This document shows, one piece after another, positions 33,501 through 40,708 of a DNA stretch of 42,922 nt. The notes under the pieces are model-generated. The model made no database searches and had not been told where the DNA came from. It worked only from the letters and a program-made list of their open reading frames with translations. This stretch comes from Kiritimatiellia bacterium. Lineage in GTDB: Bacteria; Verrucomicrobiota; Kiritimatiellia; CAIQIC01; Lenti-01. How positions within the stretch are numbered: position 1 is the stretch's first letter; each line of letters opens with the position of its first letter. A program made the position numbers and the translations under genes. Location: assembly GCA_017540905.1 (NCBI GenBank), contig JAFYAC010000022.1, forward strand, positions 1 through 42,922, given 5' to 3'.

Positions 33501-34145
33501 GTCGAGCTTGCCTGCCGCGTAGTCGTCGTGGAGGTTGTCGAACCATCCGCCGAACTTGTCCATGAGCGCGAGGCCCTTCTTGAAGTTCTCGGCATTCTGC
33601 GTGAAGCGTCCGCCGCAGTCGAAGAGGCGGCGCGCCTTCGAATTCGGGTCGAGCGCGGCGGCCTCCGCCTCCGCGTCGGTGCAGTTCGTCGCCTGCTGGT
33701 AGAGGTTCGCGGCGCGCGCGAGTTTCGGCAGCTCGGAGGCGACGTAGCCCATCGCGGTGGCGCGGCCGACGCTCGCGGCGTCCTGGAACTTGCCGCCGCC
33801 GAGCATCTTGACGGCCGTCGCCACGAGCTTGATGCGGCGGGCGGTGAGCGGCTTGCCCTTGCCGAAGTCCTCGAGCTTCATGTTGTCGCGGACGAGGTCG
33901 GGGATGAACTTCTCGCCGCCGAACATGCCGGCGACCGTCTTGAGGAAGAGGTCGCGCACCTGGTCGTTGGCCGACTTCATGTCCGCCGTGCGCTTGAACG
34001 AGGCGAAGGAACCCTTGTAATCGCCCTGGGGCATGCCCGTGAAGCGCGCGACCGTGTCCTCGCCTTTCGTGGCGTAGGCCTTGTCCGCGAAGTCCACGAA
34101 CTTCTGGAAAGTGGCGTTGTAGTTGGAATTGATGGCGTTCGGCAT
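30594..34145 (-). CDS. Giant leaderless helical repeat protein, candidate T3SS effector
   Basis: The product is 1183 aa. The start at 34145 has AAGGAAAC upstream. There is no signal peptide or membrane helix. It is nearly all helical with short polar loops (start MPNAINSNYNATFQKFVDFA). At least two modules are homologous: NGKSLPAGLIARIIKASSAE (near residue 695) and GGKTLPPGMIGKLVVAAANA (near 997), each preceded by a helix like DQIKARIDAVRANL / DQVRERVQALAANY, a period of about 300 residues. I do not recognise a known effector family. The link to T3SS is inferred from the missing leader, the shared promoter motif with two chaperone-linked genes, and the sct genes in the window. No chaperone gene adjoins it. 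Confidence 0.8.
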   Translation of the reverse strand: MPNAINSNYNATFQKFVDFADKAYATKGEDTVARFTGMPQGDYKGSFASFKRTADMKSANDQVRDLFLKTVAGMFGGEKFIPDLVRDNMKLEDFGKGKPLTARRIKLVATAVKMLGGGKFQDAASVGRATAMGYVASELPKLARAANLYQQATNCTDAEAEAAALDPNSKARRLFDCGGRFTQNAENFKKGLALMDKFGGWFDNLHDDYAAGKLDTPTKRNFMAGICNRRSAVPALKFLMEEIAVNPKIPLEARNPEDVFGMKNNPAMRFVGRNYTISFANSLAQIPPERRTVLYAVFDALHKLPAGNNMPDSHAAIDQSVSAVLGARVMKNFDAVAALQKSGKLDRAHLVPILFSDLQVPANASNEEITNVFEAKLQSDEYVDIILPLHTLAMHSGATLDEAAAAIRAGTGLPNAPGISTANGHLELLDGTPKGGRDTMLGDLYRPSTPSLASNGADALKDEDTKFVFNFPDGTTVSAKKGAEDAEDVRDANNAIADKIKDLCGEVHPKQLTNVYFVLSQSGTGCNTNRAFEQYGVNSDEHMPLTFTFSRNDETGAVTIKYSEPAGFPVKFNWTTTIDVDGNLASSPMRIDHGQYDAKALAAAPRIAQLLPGKDAAAAEALVKDALAHCGDDFVLKDIVSQTMPGLCITGEAKVRTPDQIKARIDAVRANLDEARRAANGNQAIENASAWFLSGMNGKSLPAGLIARIIKASSAEKAGGFTKLTADSTPEQIAQAIADMNTAVDNTLRNAYVTDHFEGAEEMDPAREFAFTLLVAGFSKAQLQNAGAALRSETTAKMFSIMDDFGTGRFRADPEQVPNNLRRWISAESQLIVEQGTRYDLALNRLLGRPEGPIIREFRGEFDKGAFGAADLLDLLVPRAGKAREQNAAKLRRDAVVTANVQTARANAVNAYAKAGEGNAAKVDKLIKTALQYCDGNEDAAAVVASRIDTILVTNTATLRTIDQVRERVQALAANYAELKALAKDDPALYEAGKRMMATMGGKTLPPGMIGKLVVAAANAKIDAIRKLGPRSTGADIHRAVTQLRDNLVSAMNTSGAEQEAGGPDEKGACRNFLAALMMNRCGSALRNMQGAFGGETASKLMALYLSISNGEQNDEDLSHQARIELENQGGSHMTHLGILKDAIDMAVDGQRGASIDPYRDDFDADTIDGPQILDHLINLATR

Positions 34146-34201
34146 GGCGTGTTTCCTTTCGGTTGGCTGTGTTGTTTCGGTCCCTGCAATCAGGTGCCTT
34201 G

Positions 34202-34229
34202 CATACACGGATAACACCGGAAGGTTACA
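34202..34229 (-). promoter_or_regulatory. Effector-type promoter box of the 1183-aa gene
   Basis: On the minus strand TGTAACCTT starts the box and TGTATG follows with a 16-bp spacer between hexamers. The distance to the ATG is 56 bases. The same arrangement precedes the 34970 and 42646 genes. It differs from the TTGACA promoters at 14726 and 28555. Confidence 0.6.
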
Positions 34230-34375
34230 CCCTTCGTCCGAAAACGTCACGCCCACTGGCGGTTGCCCGCGCCCGGGTGCAGGACAGAACAGGGACTTTG
34301 GGCACACCGGCAGGCCAAGAAGGGGATGGCCTCCGATTTGTCCGATGCCTGCGCCAGTACAGCCCAACGTTCATC

Positions 34376-34450
34376 CTTTCGCATGTGGTAGGGCGGCGAG
34401 TCCCTTCGCCGCCGTGTGCCTGCCAAGCGCATGGAAAGCTCTACATTTCC
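34376..34450. repeat. GGTAGGGCGGCGAGTCCC hairpin repeat
   Basis: The block pairs GGCGGCGA with TCGCCGCC and extends through GTGTGCCTGCCAAGCGCATG. It matches the reverse complement of about 18565-18632, and its core occurs again at 21444-21478. Confidence 0.75.
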
Positions 34451-34469
34451 GGTGCTCCGGGGAATTTTG

Positions 34470-34700
34470 AGGAACCCCCCATGGAATTCCACAAATGCAA
34501 GGAGCAAGAAGGGCGGCAGGACACTCCCCCCTCCGAGAGGGGGGTGGCGCGGCCATGAATGGAAGGCGGATGCATGGCAAAAGACAAGCGGCATGGGCCG
34601 CGGCAGGGGGAGTACTGCGCTCGGCCGTCGCGGCAAGTGCGACTCCGCACCGGCGATGAACGAAACAACCCCCCTGATTCCCGAAGAACCAGAAGTGTTT
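34470..34700. repeat. Half copy of the long inverted-repeat element at 3483-3925
   Basis: In reverse orientation this segment follows the right half of the 3483-3925 element: the CCCCCCTCCGAGAGGGGGG block (34525-34545), GGCGCGGCCATGAATGGA, GACAAGCGGCATGG, GGGGGAGTACTGCGCTCGGC and the end CCCGAAGAACCAGAAG. Only one half is present, so the element at 3483 looks like an inverted dimer of this unit. Confidence 0.75.
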
Positions 34701-34739
34701 GGGGTGTGTTTTCGGAGCGTGGCCACCCCTCCGGCAAAC

Positions 34740-34860
34740 TCCACCTCCAAAAACCCTCCGTGCCTCCTTCCTCCGTCCCCTCCGTGTTTCGCGCCGCAAG
34801 CCTGTTTCCCACCGGTCGCGCTTCCGCGCGACCTTGTGGTGGGAAAAGCGTCCGCCCCCG
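34740..34860. repeat. Two short interspersed repeats (CTCCGTGTTTCGCGCCGCA and GTCGCGCTTCCGCGCGAC)
   Basis: About 34745-34800 resembles 21530-21580 and the inverse of 14040-14080. GTCGCGC-TTCC-GCGCGAC at about 34818-34835 is the same hairpin as at 3361, 21696, 30403 and 40126. No gene is visible between 34230 and 34913. Confidence 0.6.
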
Positions 34861-34913
34861 TCCGGCCCTCCTCCGGATTCCGCACAATCCGCTGGCCTCC
34901 CGCCCCGCGTCAT

Positions 34914-34941
34914 TGTAACCTTCCCCCGTCCCGCGTGTAGA
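34914..34941 (+). promoter_or_regulatory. Effector-type promoter box of the 424-aa gene
   Basis: TGTAACCTT begins at 34914 and TGTAGA lies at 34936-34941, a 16-bp spacer between hexamers. The ATG at 34970 is 28 bases downstream. The motif matches those at 34202-34229 and 42696-42724. Confidence 0.6.
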
Positions 34942-34969
34942 CCGGGCGGAACCAACAAGGACCGGAAAC

Positions 34970-36244
34970 ATGAAAATCCAACAGGACGTCAACCACATCG
35001 CCAACGCGGATCTCCGCAGCATCGTTGACCTCTCCAACGCCACCGGGCGCCAGGAAGGCCTCATCAAGGTCAACCACAACGTCTACAGGATCACCATCGG
35101 CAGGGGCGGCGTGGATGTCCAGTTCGAGGGCGGGCTTTTCAATTCCTGGCGCCAGAGGTCGCTCAACCGCATGCGCGATGCGATGCAGGAGCAGTACGCC
35201 AAGTTCAAGACCGCCTACAAGACCGCCGCCGACCGCCCGGACTTCGCCGAAGACTTCGAGGGCCAGTTCTCCCCCGCCGTCAAGTGGACCCGCGATGCCA
35301 CCGAGGCCGCCCTCGACAGGCGCTTCGGCGAGGACGCCGGCCACCGGGAAGTCGTCCTCTACGGCTTCCACGACGTGCGCATCCAGGTCGCCGACAAGCT
35401 CGAAAACCACAACCTCGTCCCCACCTCCATCGACTACTACAACCAGCTGTGCGGCATCGATCCCGGGGAACTCACCTTCGAAACCCTCCCGGGCATCCTC
35501 GACGACATCCGCAACGGCACCCTGCAGACCAAGGTCGATCCGCACGGCAACGTTTCGCGCTTCGGGCCCACGAAATGGGCGATCTTCCTGCGCGACCACA
35601 GCCAGAAGGTCGACATCTTCGCCAAGATCCGCCAGTACAAGACCGCCGCCGCGAACCCCAGGATGTTCAAGCGCGAGACCGGCTGGGTCGGCGAAGCCGC
35701 CCGCAAGGGCATCGACGCCATGATGGAGGCCCTTGTCCGCAAGAACATCCCCGGCGACCAACTCCGGCTCCAGGGCTCCCACAAGATCGACGACCGGGAC
35801 GTCACCGCCATCTCCCGCTTCTTCCAGCTGCTCGCGGACCGCGACGGACGGGCCACCACCGAGGAGCTCAAGGACCTCATGCTGCAGGGCCTCGCATACG
35901 CCGGCTTCGACCAAGTCCTTCTCGCGTACCGCGACGCCCTCCTGGACCTGGCACAGACGGTCATGCGCAACATGGTCTTCCGCCAGACCAGCAAACTGGG
36001 GCTGGAATTCTTCCGACAGGAAAAAATCCCGGTCGTGTTCCAGTGGTCGAACCACGAAGGCGTATCCCTGGAGAACAACCAAAACGCCCTCCAGAACACC
36101 TGGTGGAAGGACCCCACCGACTCCATCCACAACCACTACGGCGCGACCATCACCCATTCCGAGATGCGCCACGTCATGAAGATGCAAGCCTCGCCCAATG
36201 GCCGCAAACTCGATCTCATCAAAGTCAACGGAATGAAAGTCTGA
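34970..36244 (+). CDS. Candidate T3SS effector with shared N-terminal module (424 aa)
   Basis: The product is 424 aa, leaderless and without membrane helices. AAGGA lies 9 bp before the ATG. The first ~85 residues (MKIQQDVNHIANADL, then GLIKVNHNVYRITIGRGGVD, then an F-rich strand and RSLNRMRDAMQEQY) align with the first ~85 of the 645-aa protein at 40709-42646, with about 25 identical positions including IQ, NHIA, NVY and QY. The rest is mixed alpha/beta and helical, with no known motif. A CesT-type chaperone gene starts 17 bp after its stop. A leaderless protein, adjacent chaperone and shared N terminus fit a T3SS substrate whose N terminus carries the secretion and chaperone-binding signals. 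That role is inferred. Confidence 0.8.
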   Translation: MKIQQDVNHIANADLRSIVDLSNATGRQEGLIKVNHNVYRITIGRGGVDVQFEGGLFNSWRQRSLNRMRDAMQEQYAKFKTAYKTAADRPDFAEDFEGQFSPAVKWTRDATEAALDRRFGEDAGHREVVLYGFHDVRIQVADKLENHNLVPTSIDYYNQLCGIDPGELTFETLPGILDDIRNGTLQTKVDPHGNVSRFGPTKWAIFLRDHSQKVDIFAKIRQYKTAAANPRMFKRETGWVGEAARKGIDAMMEALVRKNIPGDQLRLQGSHKIDDRDVTAISRFFQLLADRDGRATTEELKDLMLQGLAYAGFDQVLLAYRDALLDLAQTVMRNMVFRQTSKLGLEFFRQEKIPVVFQWSNHEGVSLENNQNALQNTWWKDPTDSIHNHYGATITHSEMRHVMKMQASPNGRKLDLIKVNGMKV

Positions 36245-36261
36245 CAACAGGAGAAACCCCC

Positions 36262-36669
36262 ATGACCAACTCCAGCGAAGAATACTTCCGGGCACTCGGC
36301 GAACAATTCGGCCTCGAAGCCGCCCCCGACGACGACGGCGCCTGCTGCATCGCGGCGGAAGGCGCCCCCGGCGTCATCGTGCGGGCCAACGACGCCGCCG
36401 CGCGCATGGAACTGTCCGCCGTCGTCGCGGCGGAGCTGCCCGAAGGCGCCGCCTATTCCGACATCCTCGACCTGCTCGGCCTGGCGCTCGGCCCCCTCTT
36501 CGACGCCCCCGGCATCGGCCGCGACCCCGAATCCGGCGCGATCGTCCTCTACGCCCTCCTCCCCTTCACGACAACCACCCCGGCCGACTTCGCCGAAGCC
36601 GTCCCCCAGTTCCTCGACCGCGCCCGGAACGTCTCCGACCGCCTCGCCTCGCTCGAACCCCGCGGATAG
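36262..36669 (+). CDS. CesT/SycE-type type III secretion chaperone
   Basis: The product is 135 aa, acidic and cytoplasmic, the usual size of class I T3SS chaperones. The pattern matches CesT/SycE: an N-terminal helix and LGEQFGLEAAPDDDGACCI, an alternating strand region (GVIVRANDAAARMELSAVVA), LLGLALGPLF, then GAIVLYALLPF and a final long helix (EAVPQFLDRARNVSDRLASL). Class I chaperones dimerise and hold the N-terminal part of one or a few effectors unfolded for the SctN ATPase. The 17-bp gap from the preceding gene, with GGAGAAA as ribosome binding site, suggests that gene encodes its client. Confidence 0.8.
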   Translation: MTNSSEEYFRALGEQFGLEAAPDDDGACCIAAEGAPGVIVRANDAAARMELSAVVAAELPEGAAYSDILDLLGLALGPLFDAPGIGRDPESGAIVLYALLPFTTTTPADFAEAVPQFLDRARNVSDRLASLEPRG

Positions 36670-36736
36670 CGGGCCGCCCCCAATCCGCCGCCCCCCGGGT
36701 TTTGCACAATCCGCTGGCCCGCCGGCGCCACCCCGG

Positions 36737-36836
36737 TTTTCCAATGATTGGAAAATATTTTTCCAATGGTTGGAAAAATTGGCGTGAATTTTCCAATGAT
36801 TGGAAAAATCTTTCCCGCGTTTTCCAACCATTGGAG
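36737..36836. repeat. Cluster of four TTTTCCAATGATTGGAAAA palindromes
   Basis: Sites lie at 36737-36755, 36758-36778 (one mismatch), 36789-36807 and 36820-36836 (degenerate). Centres are about 22, 30 and 30 bp apart, so most sites are on one helix face. The cluster starts 68 bp after the chaperone gene. It is the same palindrome as at 3961 and 3992, there with a C centre. Confidence 0.8.
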
Positions 36837-37200
36837 TTGAGACAACTTGGACATCCCAAACCGGGTGGCAGATGGGAAACGGATGGAAAAGCGGGCAAAC
36901 ACTGGGGGCGCGGGCGACCCGCCCGCGGGGCGCCTGAAACGAGGAAAACACGCAAAAAGGCCAATGTTTTCTGTAATCTCGCATCCAGCTGCGCGCCTGG
37001 AAGCCGCACCTCCGAAATCCCCGTCCTGCTTCTTCAGAAGCTTCCGCGCCACTTCCGGGGGTGCGGCATCCTGCCGCGCCTGGGGGAGAATGCGCGGCCG
37101 ACAGGCCGCACCGCATCTTGTCACTTGTCGCTATTCACTTGTCACTGGAAGAATCTCTCACGCAAAGTCGGCCAAGTCCGCCAAGTGTATGGGAGGGGAA
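36837..37200. repeat. Interspersed hairpin cassettes, fourth copy of the 3003/30022 family
   Basis: The order follows 3003-3120 and 30022-30230: ACAACTTGGACATCCCAAACCGGG, then GGGGGCGCGGGCGACCCGCC (hairpin), CAATGTTTTCTGTAATCTCGC, and a series of GCGGCATCCTGCCGC-type hairpins to about 37110. Next comes CTTGTCACTTGTCGCTATTC with a second near copy, and CACGCAAAGTCGGCCAAGTC, whose inverse is at about 39953. No gene is visible from 36670 to 37582. Confidence 0.7.
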
Positions 37201-37376
37201 ACGGATGCTTGGGAGACGGGAGGGGTGAAACCCATGGAAACCGCTTTGCCCTTTTCCCGGGCGGGGGCGACGTGCTACAGTCCAAGCATCGAAAAACCAG
37301 CAAAGGACACCTCATCGAATTTGAGCCAACCATAACCATTTGACAAAACCCACCGCGCATCTGCGCAACGCGACAT

Positions 37377-37502
37377 CCATTTAGAAAGCCTAGGACACTT
37401 TCCGAGAGGGATTATCGAGTTGCGGAAGCGCGCCCGTACGGGCGTGCTCTTTCCGCACATCCCACGTTCCTTCTCAGGCCTTCCTAGGCGCCTCTAAATG
37501 GG
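37377..37502. repeat. Nested inverted repeat upstream of the restriction-modification genes
   Basis: The outer arms CCATTTAGAAAGCCTAGGA (37377-37395) and TCCTAGGCGCCTCTAAATGG (37482-37501) are imperfect inverted copies, each with a CCTAGG. Between them a second inverted repeat (37421-37458) joins TGCGGAA and GCGCGCCCG to CGGGCGTGC and TTTCCGCA around a TA centre. It lies 81 bp before the methyltransferase start, so it could regulate the operon, or it may mark an insertion end. Confidence 0.7.
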
Positions 37503-37582
37503 TGTGGGGTTGAGGAATTGGCGCGCTCTTTCTGTCGTCCATCCTCCCCCCTCCGCCGCGACGGGGTCGAGAGGAAGATGAC

Positions 37583-38659
37583 ATGCAGAAGACGTTTTTG
37601 GATTTCTTTGCGGGAAGCGGGCTGGTTTCGTACGCGCTTTTGCCATGGTTCAAAACCACTTGGGCAAACGACATCAGCAACGACAAGTTCCAAGTGTATG
37701 CCGCGAACCTTCCCGCCGGTCCCTTCCGCTTGGGCCCAATCGAACGCATACGGGGAACGGATGTGCCGGAGGCCGATTTGTCGTGGGGTTCTTTTCCCTG
37801 CCAAGACCTTTCGCTGGCAGGGAAGGCCGAAGGTCTGGCCGGAAGCCGGAGCGGTCTTTTCCGCCAGTGGATCCGGGTGATGGGCGAAATGCCGCGGCGG
37901 CCTCCCGTTGCCGTGGCGGAAAACGTGGTCGGCCTCCTTTCGCTGGATGGAGGCCGCCATTACCTCGAAGTCCACGAGGCCCTTGTCTCGCTCGGATACC
38001 GCGTCGGGGCCCTTGTGCTCGATGCGGCCCGCTGGATTCCGCAATCCCGCAAACGTGTGTTCGTCGTGGCTGCCCGCTCCGATTTGATCACCCCGTCATT
38101 GTGGTCCGAAGGCCCCCTTTGGTGCCATCCCGCAATCGTCCGGAATGTCGCGCGAAAGGCCCCCGGCTGGACGTGGTGGGCGCTTCCCGAACCGCCGCCC
38201 AGCGCCCTTTCCTTGGAGGATGTCATAGATTTTTCCCAGCCTTGCGACCCACTGGCGAAAACACGCCACCTTTTGGACATCCTGTCGGAGAACCACCGGA
38301 AAATCCTCGACGATGCCCTCAAGTCGGGAACGCGCCGCGTTTTTCCGGGGTACCGGCGGACGCGGAACCACCGCCAAACCCTCGAAATCCGCGATGACGG
38401 AATCGCCGGATGCCTGCGGACGCCACGCGGTGGAAGCAGCCGCCAGACGCTTTTGCTCGTGGAAAACGGCCTCGTGCGCTCGCGGCTCCTCACCGCCCGC
38501 GAAACCGCCGCACTGATGGGGGCGCCAGCCTACAACTTGCCGGCGCGCTACAACGATGCCTACATGGCCATGGGGGACGCGGTGGCCGTCCCGGTGGCCA
38601 GATGGCTCGCGGACAAACTGCTGGCCCCGTTGGCCGAAGCGGATGGAGGGACGAAATGA
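37583..38659 (+). CDS. DNA (cytosine-5-)-methyltransferase
   Basis: The product is 358 aa. It transfers a methyl group from S-adenosylmethionine to cytosine C5 in a DNA target. Motif I (FLDFFAGSGLVSYAL) is at residues 5-19, motif IV with the catalytic Cys in SWGSFPCQDLSLAGKA (about 67-82), motif VI (VAENVVG, about 112-118), motif VIII (QSRKRVFVVAAR, about 154-165) and motif X (GDAVAVPVARWLADKL) near the C terminus. The target recognition region (about 185-305) is variable, so the recognised sequence cannot be read. AGGAAG precedes the ATG. Its stop overlaps the next start (ATGA), typical of coupled restriction-modification genes. The pair lies inside the effector region, with modestly lower GC than neighbours. 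Confidence 0.93.
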   Translation: MQKTFLDFFAGSGLVSYALLPWFKTTWANDISNDKFQVYAANLPAGPFRLGPIERIRGTDVPEADLSWGSFPCQDLSLAGKAEGLAGSRSGLFRQWIRVMGEMPRRPPVAVAENVVGLLSLDGGRHYLEVHEALVSLGYRVGALVLDAARWIPQSRKRVFVVAARSDLITPSLWSEGPLWCHPAIVRNVARKAPGWTWWALPEPPPSALSLEDVIDFSQPCDPLAKTRHLLDILSENHRKILDDALKSGTRRVFPGYRRTRNHRQTLEIRDDGIAGCLRTPRGGSSRQTLLLVENGLVRSRLLTARETAALMGAPAYNLPARYNDAYMAMGDAVAVPVARWLADKLLAPLAEADGGTK

Positions 38660-39579
38660 AGAATTCCGGGAAACTCGAAACTTTCTTCCGCGGCAACAAG
38701 ATGGATGGGAAGGGCGCATTGTGCGTCGGTCTTGCGGTCACCCGCCATGCAAGGACCCACTCGCTTCCCCTCAATCCAGCCACCCTGCTCACGGCCAGCA
38801 GCGGACAGGTGGCCATTCTGGGCAAAAGTCCCATCCAGCGGATTCTTGCGGATTACGGCATTTCGCGGACTTTGGCGGAAGAAGGCGGACGGACAAGCCG
38901 GGGAAGCGTTGGCCTCATGCGGAAATATGTCGCGTTCCTCAATGAATCGGGTTTCAAACTGCAGGACCTTGACGAAGTCGAGAAGTGGTGGGTGGAAAAA
39001 GTCCGGGCATTTTTCGCGGCCCGACCGTTGTCCTTCCGGCTCGACCCGTCGAAATCCATCCGGGCGGCGGTTCGCGATTTGATTGCCCAAGCGGAAAAAC
39101 GGCAATCCGAAAACAGCGGGGCGACAATCGTCGGAACGATTCTCCAGCATTTGGTCGGGGCCAAGCTTTCGGTTCTCCTTGGGGACAACTTCCCCATGCA
39201 CGGGGCCTCCGTCGCCGATGCCGTTTCCGGGCGTTCGGGAGATTTCGAATTCGGGGATGTCGTCATCCATGTTTCCACGGCACCGTCCGAAGCGCTGATG
39301 AGAAAATGCCGAGCCAATCTGGATGACGGGAAAAAGCCTCTCGTCATTACGACATACAAGCGCCTGACTGTCGCCACCAGCCATGCCGAGTACGAAGGCA
39401 TTGCGGACCGCGTCGAAGTTTTCGATGTGGAACAATTCCTTGCCGGAAACATCTACGAACTCGGGCGCTTCGGCAGCGACGGGCGTACCAAGACGGCCCG
39501 GGAGATCGTCGCCCGATACAACGAACTTGTCGACACCCTTGAAACCGACCCCTCCCTCCGGATTGCCATCGGCCAATAA
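38656..39579 (+). CDS. DUF4928-family protein, probable partner restriction endonuclease
   Basis: The product is 307 aa from the ATG at 38656. Recognisable DUF4928 features are KGALCVGLAVTRHAR (about 20-34), LPLNPATLLTASSGQVAILG (37-56) and SPIQRILADYGISRTLAEEG with TSRGSVGLMRKYVAFLN (57-95). DUF4928 proteins are commonly encoded beside Dcm-type methyltransferases and are thought to be their restriction endonucleases. A segment near 194-205 (SGDFEFGDVVIHV) might hold acidic catalytic residues but is not a clear PD-(D/E)xK match. The four-base overlap with the methyltransferase supports the partner role. The cleavage activity is inferred. Confidence 0.8.
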   Translation: MKNSGKLETFFRGNKMDGKGALCVGLAVTRHARTHSLPLNPATLLTASSGQVAILGKSPIQRILADYGISRTLAEEGGRTSRGSVGLMRKYVAFLNESGFKLQDLDEVEKWWVEKVRAFFAARPLSFRLDPSKSIRAAVRDLIAQAEKRQSENSGATIVGTILQHLVGAKLSVLLGDNFPMHGASVADAVSGRSGDFEFGDVVIHVSTAPSEALMRKCRANLDDGKKPLVITTYKRLTVATSHAEYEGIADRVEVFDVEQFLAGNIYELGRFGSDGRTKTAREIVARYNELVDTLETDPSLRIAIGQ

Positions 39580-39654
39580 CACGGCCATATCCCCCGCGCT
39601 TTTCCATCTTTGAGCCCTCCGGGTCCACGCGGTCCGCGTGGTTTTTCCCCCTCT

Positions 39655-40210
39655 CTCCCTCATTCCTTCCGCACTCCATCCGTTGGGGCGCGACTGGAAA
39701 GTCGCACCTCCCAGGGGGGGCAACGGTGTGCGAGATTATAGAAAACATTGGCGTTTTCGCTTGTTTTCCGCTTTTCTGGAGCCTCGCGGGCGGGATGCCC
39801 GCGCCCCGGCTGTCCATCCGTGTCCCTCCCGCCTTTCCATGTCCGCGAAGCGGTTTTCATGGTTTTCAATGTTGATTGCTTCACCCGGCCACGCCATCCG
39901 AGACCGCACAGCGGCATTCAAGGGATTCTTGTAGATTCGCATCCCTCCCGCTCCCTTTGCGGCCTTGGCGGACTTTGCGTGGGACATTCTTCCGCCCTCC
40001 ATCCGCCATGGCGCGGCAAGATGCCGCACCCCCGGAAGTGGCGCGGAGGCTTCTGAACAAGCATTGCGTGACATCCGGGAGAGAACTCCGCAGCAGAGAC
40101 ATCGCTTCTTCTTTTCCTTGCCGCAAGGTCGTGCGGAAGCGCGACCCCGGTGCGCTCTCCACGGGGGAGGGACGCGCTTCTGCGCGTCCGCTGTGGAAAG
40201 CCACACTGCT
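39655..40210. repeat. Repeat island between the restriction-modification genes and the second chaperone
   Basis: No gene is seen in the 640 bp. About 39685-39810 is an inverted relative of the 36905-37010 cassette (GGGGCGCGACTGGAAAGTCGC, CGCGGGCGGGATGCCCGCGC). About 39953-40080 contains GCCTTGGCGGACTTTGCGTG (inverse of 37160) and GCGGCAAGATGCCGC hairpins. About 40120-40205 is a relative of the 3251 and 21691 element with GTGCGGAAGCGCGAC and GACGCGCTTCTGCGCGTC. Confidence 0.7.
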
Positions 40211-40222
40211 TCGCAACGCGCG

Positions 40223-40696
40223 CTAGACGGGGAGTATGCCGTTGGCGCCGAAGGGCGGGGTTGCCTCTTCGGCAACGGGGGAGGAGGCGGGGGCCCCGCC
40301 GTCGCGCTCCGCTTCGAGGCGGTCGGAGAGGGCGGTGGCGAAGGCGGCGAACTTGTCGAAGGCCTCCGGGAATTCCGCAGCGACGAGCGTCGCGCACGGG
40401 AACTGCGCGAAGGCCGCGATGAAGCCGGTGTCCGGGTCGCGCCCGACCGCGGGCAGGCCGCCCTGGAGCATCCCGAAGGCGAGGTCCAGCAGGTCGCAGA
40501 CGAGCTGGCGGCTCGGGGCGTCGGGCAGGTCGTCCGCGACGAGGGCGGCGAGGACGAGCCGGTCCGGGCCTTCCTCGCACCGGAGGGTGAAGGGCTGCCC
40601 GCCGATACGCAGGGAGCAGGCGCCGTCGTCGAAGCGGAGCGGCAGTCCGAGGTGGGCCGAGAGGGCCGCTAGGGCGTCTTCGCAGGTGCAGGACAT
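40223..40696 (-). CDS. CesT/SycE-type type III secretion chaperone (second)
   Basis: The product is 157 aa, acidic. GGAGG lies 7 bp before the ATG at 40696. The fold pattern matches class I chaperones: CEDALAALSAHLGLPLRFDD, CSLRIGGQPFTLRCEEG, LLDLAFGMLQGGLPAVGRDP, TGFIAAFAQFPCATL and a long C-terminal helix FPEAFDKFAAFATALSDRLE. It is paralogous in outline to the chaperone at 36262 (GRDPDTGFIAAF and GRDPESGAIVLYA lie at the same place). A low-complexity tail of about 30 residues follows. The gene begins 12 bp after the stop of the 645-aa candidate effector, its likely client. Confidence 0.75.
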   Translation of the reverse strand: MSCTCEDALAALSAHLGLPLRFDDGACSLRIGGQPFTLRCEEGPDRLVLAALVADDLPDAPSRQLVCDLLDLAFGMLQGGLPAVGRDPDTGFIAAFAQFPCATLVAAEFPEAFDKFAAFATALSDRLEAERDGGAPASSPVAEEATPPFGANGILPV

Positions 40697-40708
40697 CGTT
40701 CCGCCTCC

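Noticed and set aside
30135..34214. 1359-aa open frame on the plus strand
   Set aside because: It is antisense to the 1183-aa gene, crosses repeats and gives Val/Gly/Asp-rich low-complexity sequence; the minus-strand gene has a ribosome binding site, promoter box and internal homology.
37340..37370. TTGACA at 37340 as promoter of the methyltransferase gene
   Set aside because: No acceptable -10 hexamer lies 15-19 bp downstream.
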